Of a DNA stretch of 64,000 nucleotides, positions 53,433-62,823 are shown piece after piece. The notes under the pieces are model-generated. The model did not search any database and had not been told where the DNA came from. It saw nothing but the letters and a program-made list of their open reading frames with translations. The position numbers and the translations under genes are program-made. Every line of letters begins with the position of its first letter. Within the stretch, counting starts at the first letter, position 1. Source of the stretch: Massilia sp. HP4. Its GTDB lineage: Bacteria; Pseudomonadota; Gammaproteobacteria; Burkholderiales; Burkholderiaceae_D. The stretch lies in the NCBI RefSeq assembly GCF_005222695.1, contig NZ_STGG01000012.1, forward strand, positions 124,001-188,000, in the 5' to 3' direction.

Positions 53433-53894
53433 ATGTCTGACGAAACTCTGCAACCAGTATTCCAAATCCAACGCGTCTACCTGAAGGACATGTCGCTGGA
53501 GCAACCGAATTCGCCATCGATCTTCCTGGAACAGGAAGCGCCGGCAATCGAAGTGTCGCTCGACGTCGGCGCCGAAAGCATCGCCGAAGGCATCTACGAG
53601 TCGACCGTGACGATCACCGTCACCGCCAAGGTCAAGGACAAGGTCGCGTTCCTGGTGGAAGGCAAGCAGGCTGGCATCTTCGAAGCCCGCAACATTCCTG
53701 CCGAGCAGATGGATCCGCTGCTGGGCATCGGCTGCCCGAACATCATCTACCCATACCTGCGCGCGAACATCGCCGACGTGATCAGCCGCGCCGGCTTCCC
53801 GCCTGTGCACCTGGCCGAGATCAACTTCGAAGCCTTCTACCAGCAGCGCGCCCAGGCCATGGCCGAAGCAGCTGCCGCCGCACCGGCAAACTAA
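53433..53894 (+). CDS. secB: Protein-export chaperone SecB
   Basis: The 153-residue tetrameric chaperone holds preproteins unfolded and delivers them to SecA. Family signatures are [19 protein letters not shown] near the start and [39 protein letters not shown] near the end (split here as [13 protein letters not shown] and INFEAFY). The ATG at 53433 gives the usual length. The tail is alanine-rich. It precedes the SH3 protein and gpsA. Confidence 0.96.
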   Translation: MSDETLQPVFQIQRVYLKDMSLEQPNSPSIFLEQEAPAIEVSLDVGAESIAEGIYESTVTITVTAKVKDKVAFLVEGKQAGIFEARNIPAEQMDPLLGIGCPNIIYPYLRANIADVISRAGFPPVHLAEINFEAFYQQRAQAMAEAAAAAPAN

Positions 53895-53974
53895 GCACTT
53901 CTCCACGGACGCGGTTCACGCCGCGTTCGTGCCAGCCCTCCGGCGTCGCGGTTCACCCACAATCCAGGTCCGCC

Positions 53975-54430
53975 ATGCTCTCTCCCCGACTTCTTGCAGG
54001 TGCTCCACTGTTCACGCTGACAGTGCTGGCGGCCCCGAGCGTTTTCGCCTTCGATTTCAAGACGGTCGGCACTGCCCCGGCGATCCTGTACGAGACGCCT
54101 TCGGCCAAGGGAAATAAACTGTATCTGGCGCCGCCCGGCATGCCGCTCGAGGTCATGATCGCCTATGGCGACTGGGTCAAGGTGCGCGACATGAACGGCG
54201 ACGTGGCCTGGACCCCGGCCCGGGGCCTGGCAGCCCGGCGCAATGTGCTGGTACGCAAGCCCGGGGGCCGGGTCCATGCCGGCCCCGACGACACCTCGAC
54301 CGTCCTGATGACGGCCGACAAGGGCGTTCTGCTTGAACTGGCCGATCCGAATGCCCTCGTCTGGGCGCGCGTGCGCCATCGCGACGGCGTTGTCGGCTAT
54401 ATCAAGGTCTCGGACATCTGGGGCCTGTAA
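53975..54430 (+). CDS. Exported SH3-domain protein
   Basis: The 151-residue protein has a signal peptide (cleavage near VFAF, residue about 26) and two SH3-like stretches ([19 protein letters not shown] and [18 protein letters not shown]). Bacterial SH3 domains often bind cell-wall peptides. It lies between secB and gpsA, 16 bases before gpsA, a linkage seen in related bacteria. The precise role is unknown. Confidence 0.82.
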   Translation: MLSPRLLAGAPLFTLTVLAAPSVFAFDFKTVGTAPAILYETPSAKGNKLYLAPPGMPLEVMIAYGDWVKVRDMNGDVAWTPARGLAARRNVLVRKPGGRVHAGPDDTSTVLMTADKGVLLELADPNALVWARVRHRDGVVGYIKVSDIWGL

Positions 54431-54446
54431 ATCCACCAGGAGTTCC

Positions 54447-55478
54447 ATGCAACAGAATAAACCCAACACCAAGATCACCGTCCTCGGCGCCGGCGCCTGG
54501 GGCACGGCTGTCGCCATCGCGCTGGCCGCGCGCCACGACGTGCTGCTGTGGGGCCGTAATCCGAAGCAGATGGCGGATACTGAAGCCTCGCGCGACAACC
54601 TGGCCTACCTGCCCGGCCATCCGTTGCCGGACGCCTTGCGGGTGAGCGCCGACTTCGAGGCGGCGCTGGCCCATGTGGCGCCAGGTGTCGACCAAGACGC
54701 GCCGCTCCTGATCCTGGCCTGCCCGGTGGCCGGCCTGCGCCCGCTGCTGGAGCAGTTGCGCGGCCGCGCCATCCCCAATGTCGTCTGGCTGTGCAAGGGT
54801 TTCGAAGCCGGCACCGGCCTGCTGCCGCACCAGGTGGTGGCCCAGGTGCTGGGCGACAGCGTGCCGGGCGCGGCGCTGTCCGGCCCCTCGTTCGCGCAAG
54901 AAGTGGCGCGCGGCCTGCCGTGCGCGCTGACCGTGGCGTCCGCGAATGCCGAACTGCGCGAGCGCGTGGTGGCGGCGGCCCATGGCGACAACCTGCGCGT
55001 CTACTCGCATGACGACCTGGTCGGCGTGGAAGTGGGCGGCGCGGTCAAGAACGTGATGGCGATCGCCACCGGCGCCGCCGATGGCCTGGGCCTGGGCCTG
55101 AATGCCAGGGCCGCCCTGATCACGCGCGGCCTGGCCGAGATCACCCGCCTCGGGCTGGCGCTGGGCGCCCAGCCGGGCACCTTCATGGGACTGTCGGGGA
55201 TGGGAGACCTGATCCTGACCTGCACCGGCGACCTGTCACGCAACCGGCGCGTGGGCCTGGCGCTGGCCGAAGGCAAGGCGCTGGGCACGATCGTGGCAGA
55301 ACTGGGGCATGTGGCCGAAGGCGTGCCCTGCGCCAAGGCAGTGCGCGAGCTGGCGCGCGGGATGGGGGTCGATATGCCGATCACCGAGGCGGTGGCCAGC
55401 GTGTTGTTCGATGACGTGGATGCGGCGCAGATGGCGGCGCAGCTGCTGGCGCGGGATCCGCGGGTCGAGCTGGCGTAA
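54447..55478 (+). CDS. gpsA: Glycerol-3-phosphate dehydrogenase [NAD(P)+]
   Basis: The 343-residue cytoplasmic enzyme reduces dihydroxyacetone phosphate to sn-glycerol-3-phosphate for phospholipid synthesis. The Rossmann loop [10 protein letters not shown] is at residues about 13-22, with [18 protein letters not shown], and [21 protein letters not shown] (lysine of the active site). AGGAG lies 5 bases before the ATG at 54447; the longer frame starts within the SH3 gene. Confidence 0.96.
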   Translation: MQQNKPNTKITVLGAGAWGTAVAIALAARHDVLLWGRNPKQMADTEASRDNLAYLPGHPLPDALRVSADFEAALAHVAPGVDQDAPLLILACPVAGLRPLLEQLRGRAIPNVVWLCKGFEAGTGLLPHQVVAQVLGDSVPGAALSGPSFAQEVARGLPCALTVASANAELRERVVAAAHGDNLRVYSHDDLVGVEVGGAVKNVMAIATGAADGLGLGLNARAALITRGLAEITRLGLALGAQPGTFMGLSGMGDLILTCTGDLSRNRRVGLALAEGKALGTIVAELGHVAEGVPCAKAVRELARGMGVDMPITEAVASVLFDDVDAAQMAAQLLARDPRVELA

Positions 55479-55494
55479 CGGCGCATGTGGCGGT

Positions 55495-55512
55495 GGCGGG
55501 GCGAACCCCGCC
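55495..55512. terminator. Hairpin between the convergent gpsA and cupin genes
   Basis: GGCGGGG/CCCCGCC with a CGAA tetraloop lies 16 bases past gpsA and 8 bases past the cupin stop. There is no T-run, but the position fits a shared terminator. Confidence 0.55.
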
Positions 55513-55520
55513 GCCGTCGA

Positions 55521-55895
55521 TCAATGCGGCGCGCCGCTCGGATCGTCGCTCGGGCCGCCGGAGCGTTCTGGCCCCATCAGGATGGTCATCAAGGCCACCG
55601 CATCGCTCACCGCGCGGATCGTGTGCGGCACCCCGCCCGCCAGGTAGACCATCTCGCTCGGCTGCAGATTGGTTGTCTTGTCGTGGGCGTCGACCGCGAT
55701 TTCGCCTTCCAGGCACACGATCGTCACTTCACCGTCGACCCGGTGTTCGGGAATCGGCCGTTCGACCGGCAGCACCAGCCGGATCAGTTCCATATGCTCG
55801 GTCTTGACCAGGGCCACCGAGGTGAAATGGGCGATGTCGTCGTCGCCGCGTTGCAAAGCAATCTTTTCGCCGGATACTGCGTGATGCAAGGCCAT
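55521..55895 (-). CDS. Cupin-domain protein
   Basis: The 124-residue single-domain beta barrel has the cupin pattern (PEHRVDGEVTIVCLEGEIAV for motif 1, MVYLAGGVPHTIRAV for motif 2). Motif 1 has only one histidine (EHRVDGE) and motif 2 one (VPHTI), so metal binding may be partial. The ATG at 55895 has GAGGAGGG upstream. It starts 11 bases after the DUF2461 gene and may be co-transcribed. Function unknown. Confidence 0.8.
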   Translation of the reverse strand: MALHHAVSGEKIALQRGDDDIAHFTSVALVKTEHMELIRLVLPVERPIPEHRVDGEVTIVCLEGEIAVDAHDKTTNLQPSEMVYLAGGVPHTIRAVSDAVALMTILMGPERSGGPSDDPSGAPH

Positions 55896-55906
55896 GTCGC
55901 CCTCCT

Positions 55907-56602
55907 CTATTCGTTCGCTTCTTCTTGCGGTTCCGGCACGCTGCGCAGCCAGCTGACCAGCGCATAGGCGTCCTGGAATCCTTGCGCCAGCCGCGGCACC
56001 AGTTGATCCGGTGCGTTCAGATCCAGTTTCACCTCGGTCCACACGAAGAAGCTTTTCAGTTTCAGGTAATCGACATGCGGATGATCGGGATCGAAACCCT
56101 TGGGAGGGCGCTGCAACTTGTCCTCTTCCAGCATGTCATTATAGGTGGCGCGAAGATGCTTATTCTTCAATACTTTCGCGAAACCCGTCGCATCGTTGAC
56201 CACATGCTCGCGGATCGCCTTCAGGCGCGCCGGCGGCGGCAGGTATTCGCCCACACCGAAGCCCAAGGTGCCATCGCGCTCGATATGGAAATAATAGGTC
56301 GAGCCGCCGCCCGCGCTCGGGCGCCGCTTGTCGTGCGGGGTGATCCCGGCTGAAAACCGGGTTTTATACGGCGTCTTGTCCTTCGAAAAACGGGTGTCGC
56401 GGTGGATGCGGAACATCGCCTTCTTGGGATTGCAGGCCGCCACCTGCTTGTCGAACTTCGTCAGTGCGCGGATCAGCTCCGTCACCGTTTCCTCGAATTC
56501 GGTGCGTAGGATGTCATAACGCGGCTTATTCCAAAGGAACCAGGGCCGGTTATTGTTTTCGCTCAGTTCGGTCAGGTATTGCGTCAGGTCGCGCAGATGC
56601 AT
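55907..56602 (-). CDS. DUF2461 family protein
   Basis: The 231-residue protein matches the DUF2461 family (NNRPWFLWNKPRYD near the start, IHRDTRFSKDKTPYKTRF, then YYFHIERDG and FGVGEYLPPP). The family is widespread and of unknown function. There is no signal or membrane segment. It is 28 bases downstream of the DegS-like gene in the same orientation. Confidence 0.87.
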   Translation of the reverse strand: MHLRDLTQYLTELSENNNRPWFLWNKPRYDILRTEFEETVTELIRALTKFDKQVAACNPKKAMFRIHRDTRFSKDKTPYKTRFSAGITPHDKRRPSAGGGSTYYFHIERDGTLGFGVGEYLPPPARLKAIREHVVNDATGFAKVLKNKHLRATYNDMLEEDKLQRPPKGFDPDHPHVDYLKLKSFFVWTEVKLDLNAPDQLVPRLAQGFQDAYALVSWLRSVPEPQEEANE

Positions 56603-56630
56603 GGTGGTTCTGGGTTTCGATAATCAGGGT

Positions 56631-57821
56631 TTATTGCGCCTGGCGCGGCCGGCGGCCCACCGTCACATCGACCGTGGTTTCGCGCTGCTTGCGCAGGATG
56701 GTCATGGTCGTCTTCGCGCCCGGCGCAAGCTGGGCGATCAGGTTCAGCATCTCGCTGGTGTCGGCCACCTGCTCGCCGCCCACGGCCACCAGTATATCGC
56801 CCGGCAAGATGCCGGCGCGGTCGGCCGGTCCGCCGCGCACCACGCCGGCGATGATGGCGCCGCTGCGCTTGGCCAGGCCGAAGCTGTCTGCCAGCTCGGG
56901 CGTGATGTCCTGCGATTCGATGCCGATCCAGCCGCGCACCACGCTGCCGTGCTTGACGATCGAGTCGAGCACCGTCTTGGCGGTGGACACCGGGATCGCG
57001 AAGCCAATGCCGACCGAGCCGCCGGTCTGCGAATAAATCGCCGAGTTAATACCCAGTAAATGGCCGTCTGTATCGACCAGCGCACCGCCCGAATTGCCGA
57101 AATTGATCGCGGCATCGGTCTGGATGAAATTCTCGAAATGGTTGATGTGCAGGTTGTTGCGGCCCAGGGCCGAGATGATGCCAAGGGTGACGGTCTGGCC
57201 GACGCCGAACGGATTGCCGATCGCCAGCACCACATCGCCCACCCGTGCGCCCTCGGGGTCGCCGAGCACCATCACCGGCAGGTTGCGTTCGCTCACGCGG
57301 ATCACGGCCAGGTCGGTCTCGGGATCGGTGCCGACCAGGCGCGCCACCGCCTTGCGGCCGTCGGCCAGGCCGACCTCGATCGCGTCGGCCCCATCGATCA
57401 CATGGAAATTGGTCAGGATATAGCCGTCGCTGCTGACGATGACGCCCGAGCCGAGGCTGGCCAGTTGCTCGTCGGGCGGCGCACGGTCGCCGAAGAAGCG
57501 GCGAAAGAACGGGTCCTTGAGCAGCGGATGCGACTGGCGCGAGGCCTTGCTCGTATAGATATTGACCACCGCCGGCATCGCCTTGGCTGCTGCATCGCGG
57601 AAACTGCCGGCCGCCGGCCGCGACGGCGCCTGCAGCATGGGCACCGGGCTGCCCGACGCGCCGACCGCGACGCTATCCGGTTGACGCTCGAGCCATTCGG
57701 GACGCAGGGCGGCGACCACGAACCAGGCCGCCAGCGCGATCGTTACCGCCTGCGCGAACAGCAGCCAAAAGCGCCGCAAAGGATGCGGACGCCGCAGTTC
57801 GTGGACGATATCGTCTTTCAC
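56631..57821 (-). CDS. DegS/HtrA-like membrane-anchored serine protease (GTG start)
   Basis: The 396-residue protease has an N-terminal membrane helix (residues about 19-40), a trypsin-like domain and one PDZ domain, the layout of DegS. The triad is His in NFHVIDGA (near 139), Asp in PETDLAVI (near 169) and Ser in [10 protein letters not shown] (near 246). The PDZ domain begins near [13 protein letters not shown]. It may trigger envelope-stress signalling or simply degrade misfolded proteins. The start is GTG at 57821, overlapping the mscL stop by four bases (GTGA), so they are coupled. Confidence 0.9.
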   Translation of the reverse strand: MKDDIVHELRRPHPLRRFWLLFAQAVTIALAAWFVVAALRPEWLERQPDSVAVGASGSPVPMLQAPSRPAAGSFRDAAAKAMPAVVNIYTSKASRQSHPLLKDPFFRRFFGDRAPPDEQLASLGSGVIVSSDGYILTNFHVIDGADAIEVGLADGRKAVARLVGTDPETDLAVIRVSERNLPVMVLGDPEGARVGDVVLAIGNPFGVGQTVTLGIISALGRNNLHINHFENFIQTDAAINFGNSGGALVDTDGHLLGINSAIYSQTGGSVGIGFAIPVSTAKTVLDSIVKHGSVVRGWIGIESQDITPELADSFGLAKRSGAIIAGVVRGGPADRAGILPGDILVAVGGEQVADTSEMLNLIAQLAPGAKTTMTILRKQRETTVDVTVGRRPRQAQ

Positions 57822-58237
57822 TTTTTGAGGGAATCCCGGATTTCACGCAGCAAGACGATATCTTCCGGCGTGACTGGCGCTGCTGGCTTGGCTTCTTCGG
57901 CCGGGCCGCGCAGGCGGTTAATCACGCGCACCATCTGGAAGATGATGAAGGCGAGCAGGATAAAGTTCAGCAAAATGGTCAGGAAATTACCGTATGCCAA
58001 CACAGCTCCGGCCTTTTGCGCCTCTGCCAAGGGGAGGTTATAGCCCTGGTTGTTGAGAGGAATATAATAGTTAGCGAAGTCCAGGCCACCGAGCACGGCG
58101 CCGATGGGCGGCATGACGATGTCCTTGACCAGCGAGTCAGTGATCCGCGCGAAGGCGCCACCGATAATCACCCCGACGGCAAGATCGATCACATTGCCGC
58201 GCATCGCAAATTTCTTGAACTCTTCCATCATCGCCAT
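57818..58237 (-). CDS. mscL: Large-conductance mechanosensitive channel MscL
   Basis: The 139-residue channel opens on membrane tension to release solutes in osmotic downshock. [23 protein letters not shown] is the N-terminal helix and first transmembrane segment, the second is [18 protein letters not shown], and the C-terminal bundle ends in IRDSLKK. The ATG at 58237 has GGGAG upstream and gives the usual start; the longer frame is not family-like. It is divergent from petA. Confidence 0.95.
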   Translation of the reverse strand: MAMMEEFKKFAMRGNVIDLAVGVIIGGAFARITDSLVKDIVMPPIGAVLGGLDFANYYIPLNNQGYNLPLAEAQKAGAVLAYGNFLTILLNFILLAFIIFQMVRVINRLRGPAEEAKPAAPVTPEDIVLLREIRDSLKK

Positions 58238-58368
58238 TTGGGACTCCCTCGTTGTTGTTGATACAAGCCTTTGCATGATACCCGAACGCTCCGGAGGCTG
58301 TCTTACAGCCAAATGCTGCAGGAGCACAAAAGACCATTCTGCCAAAGCGTGTAGGCCAGACAATTTTT

Positions 58369-58398
58369 TTCCCTCAGGTATTGCCGTTCACATATAAT
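58369..58398 (+). promoter_or_regulatory. Candidate petABC promoter
   Basis: TATAAT (58393-58398) is perfect; TTCCCT (58369-58374) 18 bases upstream is a weak -35. The -10 lies 62 bases before the petA ATG. Confidence 0.45.
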
Positions 58399-58460
58399 TT
58401 TGGATGCTGGAAGCTCGCTATTAATTCTTAAAATTCGTATATTCACGGAGTGGGGTTGGT

Positions 58461-59075
58461 ATGAGTAATGAAAAGCAGGTCGATTCGGGCCGACGCGGTT
58501 TGCTGGTCGCGACATGCGCGGCCGGTGGCGTCGTCGGTGTGTCCACGGCGGGAGCCCTGGTCAGCACCTTCCAGCCTTCCGAGCGCGCAAAAGCGGCGGG
58601 AGCCCCGGTTGAAGTCGACATCTCCGACGTCGCTCCCGGTGAAATGAAAGTCGTCGAATGGCGCGGCAAGCCGGTCTGGATCTTGCGCCGCACTCCCGAA
58701 ATGATGGCCACGCTCGAGAAAGACGCGGGTGAACTGGCCGACCCCGCCTCCGACAAGGTATTCCAGCTGCCGATGCCGGAATACGCCAAGAACGCGTTCC
58801 GATCGCGCGCCGAGCACAAGGAAGTGCTGGTCACGGTCGGAATTTGTTCTCACCTCGGATGTTCCCCCTCCTCGCGCCTGGCCTCCGGCCCGCAGCCGAA
58901 CCTGCCCGACAACTGGCCGGGCGGCTTCCTGTGCCCCTGCCATGGCTCGACCTTCGATTTGTCCGCACGCGTGTTCAAGAACAAGCCGGCGCCGACGAAT
59001 ATGGACGTCCCGCCATACATGTATCTCTCCGATAACAAGCTGGTGATCGGCAAAGACGAGAAAGGCGAGGCATAA
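58461..59075 (+). CDS. petA: Ubiquinol-cytochrome c reductase Rieske iron-sulfur subunit
   Basis: The 204-residue subunit of the cytochrome bc1 complex carries the 2Fe-2S cluster that takes the first electron from ubiquinol. An N-terminal Tat-type signal anchor (GRRGLLVATCAAGG) holds it in the membrane. The cluster ligands are in CSHLGC (near 131-136) and CPCHGSTFD (near 155-163). It is the first gene of petABC, with 2 bases before petB. Confidence 0.96.
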   Translation: MSNEKQVDSGRRGLLVATCAAGGVVGVSTAGALVSTFQPSERAKAAGAPVEVDISDVAPGEMKVVEWRGKPVWILRRTPEMMATLEKDAGELADPASDKVFQLPMPEYAKNAFRSRAEHKEVLVTVGICSHLGCSPSSRLASGPQPNLPDNWPGGFLCPCHGSTFDLSARVFKNKPAPTNMDVPPYMYLSDNKLVIGKDEKGEA

Positions 59076-59077
59076 AC

Positions 59078-60490
59078 ATGGGTGCATTCAAGGAGACCAA
59101 GCTGCCGGCCGACGCGCCGGCACACGAGAAAGCCCTGGCCTGGGTCGACGACCGCTTCCCCGCATCGAAGCTGTGGAACGATCAATGGGGCAAGTACTAC
59201 GCTCCCAAGAATTTCAACGTCTGGTACCTGTTCGGTTCGCTGTCGGCCCTGGTGCTGGTGCTGCAGATCGTCACCGGCATCTTCCTGACGATGCACTACA
59301 AGCCCGACGCCGCGCTGGCCTTCGGCTCAGTCGAGTACATCATGCGCGAAGTGCCGTGGGGCTGGCTGGTGCGCTACCTGCACTCGACCGGCGCCTCGGC
59401 CTTCTTCATCGTGGTCTACCTGCACATGGCGCGCGGGCTGATGTACGGTTCCTACCGCAAGCCGCGCGAGCTGGTCTGGCTGTTCGGCTTCGGCATCTTC
59501 CTGTGCCTGATGGCCGAGGCCTTCTTCGGCTACCTGCTGCCATGGGGGCAAATGTCGTACTGGGGCGCCCAGGTGATCGTCAACCTGTTCGGTGCGATTC
59601 CGGTGATCGGCGAAGACCTGTCGCTGTGGATCCGCGGCGACTACGTCGTCTCCGACGCCACCCTGAACCGCTTCTTCGCCTTCCACGTGATCGCGCTGCC
59701 GCTGGTGATCATCGGCCTGGTGGCCGCCCACCTGACGGCGCTGCACGAAGTCGGCTCGAGCAACCCGGACGGCATCGAGGTCAAGGAACACCTGGGCCCG
59801 GACGGCCATCCGCTCGATTCGATCCCGTCGCACCCCTACTACACCACCAAGGACTTGTTCGGCGTCTCGGTCTTCCTGCTGCTGTTCTCGGCAGTCGTGT
59901 TCTTCGCACCCGAGATGGGCGGCTACTTCCTGGAGTACAACAACTTCTTGCCGGCCGACTCGATGAAGACCCCGCCGCACATCGCGCCGACCTGGTACTT
60001 CACCCCGTTCTACTCGGTGCTGCGCGCCACCACGGCCGACTTCATGTACGTGCTGATGGGCGCAATCGCCCTGTATGTCGCCTTCATCTGGCTGAAATCG
60101 AGGCTGGCGTTCCGCACCAAGGCGATCATCGCCGTGGTCGGCCTGATCCTGATCGTCGGCATGCTGCCGCAGGTACTGGACGCGAAATTCTGGGGTGTGG
60201 TGCTGTTCGGTTCGTCGGTGATGATCATCGCCGGCCTGCCGTGGCTCGACCATTCGCCGGCCAAGTCGCTGCGCTACCGTCCGAACTGGCACAAGTGGGT
60301 GTATGCCCTGTTTGCGCTGGTGTTCGTGACCCTGGGCTACCTGGGCACCCAGCTGCCGACCGCCGCCTTCACGCTGATCTCGCAAGTGTGCACGCTGGCC
60401 TACTTTGCGTTCTTCCTCCTGATGCCGTGGTGGAGCACGATGGGCACCTTCAAGCCGGTGCCGACCCGTGTCACCTTCACCCCGCATTGA
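59078..60490 (+). CDS. petB: Cytochrome b subunit of the bc1 complex
   Basis: The 470-residue membrane subunit binds two b hemes and both quinone sites. Transmembrane helices with the heme histidines are in YLHSTGASAFFIVVYLHMARG and FFAFHVIALPLVIIGLVAAHLTALHEVG. The PEWY-equivalent motif of the Qo site reads PTWYF (PTWYFTPFYSVLR). It is typical in length for the proteobacterial cytochrome b with extra C-terminal helices. It lies between petA and petC. Confidence 0.96.
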   Translation: MGAFKETKLPADAPAHEKALAWVDDRFPASKLWNDQWGKYYAPKNFNVWYLFGSLSALVLVLQIVTGIFLTMHYKPDAALAFGSVEYIMREVPWGWLVRYLHSTGASAFFIVVYLHMARGLMYGSYRKPRELVWLFGFGIFLCLMAEAFFGYLLPWGQMSYWGAQVIVNLFGAIPVIGEDLSLWIRGDYVVSDATLNRFFAFHVIALPLVIIGLVAAHLTALHEVGSSNPDGIEVKEHLGPDGHPLDSIPSHPYYTTKDLFGVSVFLLLFSAVVFFAPEMGGYFLEYNNFLPADSMKTPPHIAPTWYFTPFYSVLRATTADFMYVLMGAIALYVAFIWLKSRLAFRTKAIIAVVGLILIVGMLPQVLDAKFWGVVLFGSSVMIIAGLPWLDHSPAKSLRYRPNWHKWVYALFALVFVTLGYLGTQLPTAAFTLISQVCTLAYFAFFLLMPWWSTMGTFKPVPTRVTFTPH

Positions 60491-60518
60491 TCACCGGACA
60501 AGAGCACAAGGACACGAC

Positions 60519-61283
60519 ATGAAATTGTTTGCAAAGAAACTGATTGCAGTCCTGGCACTGGTGCCGGGACTGGCTTTCGCCGCCGAAGGCGGCGTCCCGC
60601 TGGACCGCGCGCCAGACCGCAACGACATGGCGTCGCTGCAGAATGGCGCCAAGATCTTCGTCAACTATTGCCTGAATTGCCATGCGGCGGCATCGATGCG
60701 CTACAACCGCCTGCGCGACCTCGGCCTGTCGGAAGACCAGATCCGCGAAAATCTGTTGTTTTCTGCCGACAAAGTCGGTGACATGATGACGACGGCGATA
60801 CGTCCGAAAGATGCCGCAGCCTGGTTCGGCGCGGTGCCGCCGGATCTGTCGGTGATCGCGCGCGCCAAGGCGTCTCCTGCGGGCTCGGGCGCCGACTACC
60901 TGTACACCTATCTGCGCACCTTCTACCAGGACGAGACCCGCCCGACCGGCTGGAATAATATGGTGGTGCCGAATGTTGCAATGCCGCATGCGATGTGGCA
61001 GCAGCAGGGCGTACGCGTCGCCAAGTTCGCCGAAGAGGCCGATCCTCACGAGCCGGGCAAGATGGTGCACAAGTTCGCCGGCTTCGAGCAGATATCACCC
61101 GGCACCATGAGCCAGCAGGAGTTCGACGCCGCCACCGCCGACCTGGTCGCCTACATGGTCTGGATGGCCGAACCGGCGCAAAACACCCGCAAGCGGCTGG
61201 GCGTGATCGTGCTGCTGTTCATGTCCGTGTTCGTCTTCCTGACCTGGCGTTTGAACGAATCGTACTGGAAAGAAGTGAAGTAA
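60519..61283 (+). CDS. petC: Cytochrome c1 subunit of the bc1 complex
   Basis: The 254-residue subunit passes electrons to cytochrome c. A signal peptide (after AFAA) precedes the heme-binding CLNCH (near residue 50). The axial methionine is probably in the segment around MPHAMW, and a C-terminal membrane anchor (GVIVLLFMSVFVFLTW) follows. The ATG at 60519 is used; the frame open to 60468 overlaps petB. It ends the petABC unit. Confidence 0.95.
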   Translation: MKLFAKKLIAVLALVPGLAFAAEGGVPLDRAPDRNDMASLQNGAKIFVNYCLNCHAAASMRYNRLRDLGLSEDQIRENLLFSADKVGDMMTTAIRPKDAAAWFGAVPPDLSVIARAKASPAGSGADYLYTYLRTFYQDETRPTGWNNMVVPNVAMPHAMWQQQGVRVAKFAEEADPHEPGKMVHKFAGFEQISPGTMSQQEFDAATADLVAYMVWMAEPAQNTRKRLGVIVLLFMSVFVFLTWRLNESYWKEVK

Positions 61284-61320
61284 TTCGCTTTCATTGCCCG
61301 GTTGGCTATAATACGGGCAA
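61284..61320 (+). promoter_or_regulatory. sspA promoter inside an inverted repeat
   Basis: TTCGCT (61284-61289), 17 bases and TATAAT (61307-61312) form a plausible promoter 73 bases before the sspA ATG. The -10 lies in the 13-base loop of a perfect 7-bp repeat TTGCCCG/CGGGCAA (61294-61300 with 61314-61320). Confidence 0.6.
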
Positions 61321-61384
61321 TCATTTCTATGGGGTGAGGGTGCTTTGTCGCTCCACCCCTTTGTTTCTTAAGGAACTATAAACC

Positions 61385-61996
61385 ATGATGGTTCTCTACT
61401 CCGGCACCACGTGCCCGTTTTCCCAACGCTGCCGCCTCGTCCTGTTCGAAAAAGGCATGGACTTCGAGGTCCGCGACGTCGACCTGTTCAACAAGCCGGA
61501 AGATATTTCGACCATGAACCCGTACGGCCAGGTGCCGATCCTGGTCGAGCGCGAACTGATCCTGTACGAATCGAACATCATCAACGAGTACATCGACGAG
61601 CGCTTCCCGCACCCGCAGCTGATGCCGGCCGACCCGCTGATGCGCGCCCGTGCCCGCCTGATGCTGTTCAACTTCGAAAAAGAGCTGTTCGTCCACGTGC
61701 ACACGCTGGAAAGCGAGCGCAACAAGGCAAACGACAAGAACCACGACAAGGCGCGCGCCGAAATCCGCGATCGCCTGACCACCCTGGCGCCGCTGTTCCT
61801 CAAGAACAAGTACATGCTGGGTGACGAGTTCTCGATGCTGGACGTGGCGATCGCCCCGCTGCTCTGGCGCCTGGACCACTACGGCATCGAGCTGTCGAAG
61901 ACCGCCGCGCCGTTGATGAAGTATGCCGAGCGTATCTTCTCGCGTCCGGCCTACATCGAGGCGCTGACGCCATCCGAGAAAGTGATGCGTCGTTGA
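61385..61996 (+). CDS. sspA: Stringent starvation protein A
   Basis: The 203-residue protein has the glutathione-transferase fold (MVLYSGTTCPFSQRCRLVLFEKGMDFEV, then NPYGQVPILVERELILYES) without enzyme activity in known members. SspA binds RNA polymerase and affects stress and virulence transcription. AAGGA lies upstream of ATG 61385 (an in-frame ATG follows at 61388). The sspB gene follows after a terminator-like hairpin. Confidence 0.95.
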   Translation: MMVLYSGTTCPFSQRCRLVLFEKGMDFEVRDVDLFNKPEDISTMNPYGQVPILVERELILYESNIINEYIDERFPHPQLMPADPLMRARARLMLFNFEKELFVHVHTLESERNKANDKNHDKARAEIRDRLTTLAPLFLKNKYMLGDEFSMLDVAIAPLLWRLDHYGIELSKTAAPLMKYAERIFSRPAYIEALTPSEKVMRR

Positions 61997-62004
61997 TGTG
62001 TTCT

Positions 62005-62038
62005 GGGCGGGATCTTTGTATCCTGCCCTGTTTGCTTT
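62005..62038 (+). terminator. Terminator after sspA
   Basis: A 9-bp stem with one G-T pair (62005-62013 with 62020-62028) is followed by TGTTTGCTTT. Confidence 0.65.
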
Positions 62039-62124
62039 ACCGTTTTACCACGCCGGTCGTTGGACGCCTTCAAGGCGAATCCGGTAGACTGGCGTGACAG
62101 CCTGTATTCCTGGACAACACCACC

Positions 62125-62628
62125 ATGGCAGAAATCTCCACCAAACCCTACCTGCTGCGCGCCATCTATGAATGGTGCACGGACAGCGGCTTCACGCCCT
62201 ATATCGCCGTCAAGGTCGATGGGGGAACCACGGTGCCGATGGAGTATGTGCGCAAGGGCGAGATCATCCTGAACATCAGCTACGGCGCGACATCGGGGCT
62301 GAAGATGGACAACGACGCAATCCACTTCCGCGCGCGCTTCAATGGCGTGTCGCGAGAGATCTATATCCCTGTGCACAATGTGTTGGCGATTTATGCCAAT
62401 GAGAATGGACAGGGGATGGCGTTCGAGGTGGGGGCGGCGCCGGATGCGGATGCGCAGGCATCGTCCGACACGTCTGTCGAAAGTGCGCCGGCTGCGCCGG
62501 CGTTGTCGGCTGTGCCGTCGAAGGGTGTGGATTCGCCAGTGGTGGCTGATGCGCCGCCGGGCTCGCCTGGCGGGGATGATGAGCCGCCCAAGAAGGGTGG
62601 ACGTCCGACCTTGACCCGGATCAAATAG
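62125..62628 (+). CDS. sspB: ClpXP protease adaptor SspB
   Basis: The 167-residue adaptor brings ssrA-tagged peptides to ClpXP. The N-terminal substrate-binding domain (TKPYLLRAIYEWCTDSGFTPYI, VLAIYANENGQGMAFEV) ends near residue 110. A flexible Ala/Pro/Asp-rich linker follows, and the C-terminal peptide GGRPTLTRIK docks on ClpX. There is no strong ribosome-binding site. Confidence 0.93.
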   Translation: MAEISTKPYLLRAIYEWCTDSGFTPYIAVKVDGGTTVPMEYVRKGEIILNISYGATSGLKMDNDAIHFRARFNGVSREIYIPVHNVLAIYANENGQGMAFEVGAAPDADAQASSDTSVESAPAAPALSAVPSKGVDSPVVADAPPGSPGGDDEPPKKGGRPTLTRIK

Positions 62629-62636
62629 CGTATAAT
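62611..62636 (+). promoter_or_regulatory. Candidate tRNA-Thr promoter
   Basis: TATAAT (62631-62636) lies 17 bases before the tRNA. TTGACC (62611-62616) is only 14 bases upstream, which is too short for sigma-70, so the -35 is doubtful. Confidence 0.4.
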
Positions 62637-62653
62637 CGTTGTCTTAAGGTCAC

Positions 62654-62729
62654 GCCGACTTAGCTCATCAGGTAGAGCAGTTGATTTGTAATCATCAGGT
62701 GGCGGGTTCGAGTCCTGCAGTCGGCACCA
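62654..62729 (+). tRNA. tRNA-Thr (anticodon TGT)
   Basis: The 76-base cloverleaf has acceptor arms GCCGACT and AGTCGGC, the D-arm AGCTCATCAGGTAGAGC, the anticodon loop TTTGTAA with TGT, and the T-arm around GGTTCGAGTCC. CCA is encoded. One U-U mismatch sits in the anticodon stem. Confidence 0.95.
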
Positions 62730-62745
62730 GTAACACCAGCACTTG

Positions 62746-62771
62746 GCCCAGCCTCAATGGCTGGGCTTTTT
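62746..62771 (+). terminator. Rho-independent terminator after tRNA-Thr
   Basis: An 8-bp stem GCCCAGCC/GGCTGGGC with a 5-base loop is followed by five T. Confidence 0.9.
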
Positions 62772-62823
62772 GCTTTCCAGCGGCTGTGTCGATACCTGAA
62801 GCGCCAGGAATCGCGCGTATTTC

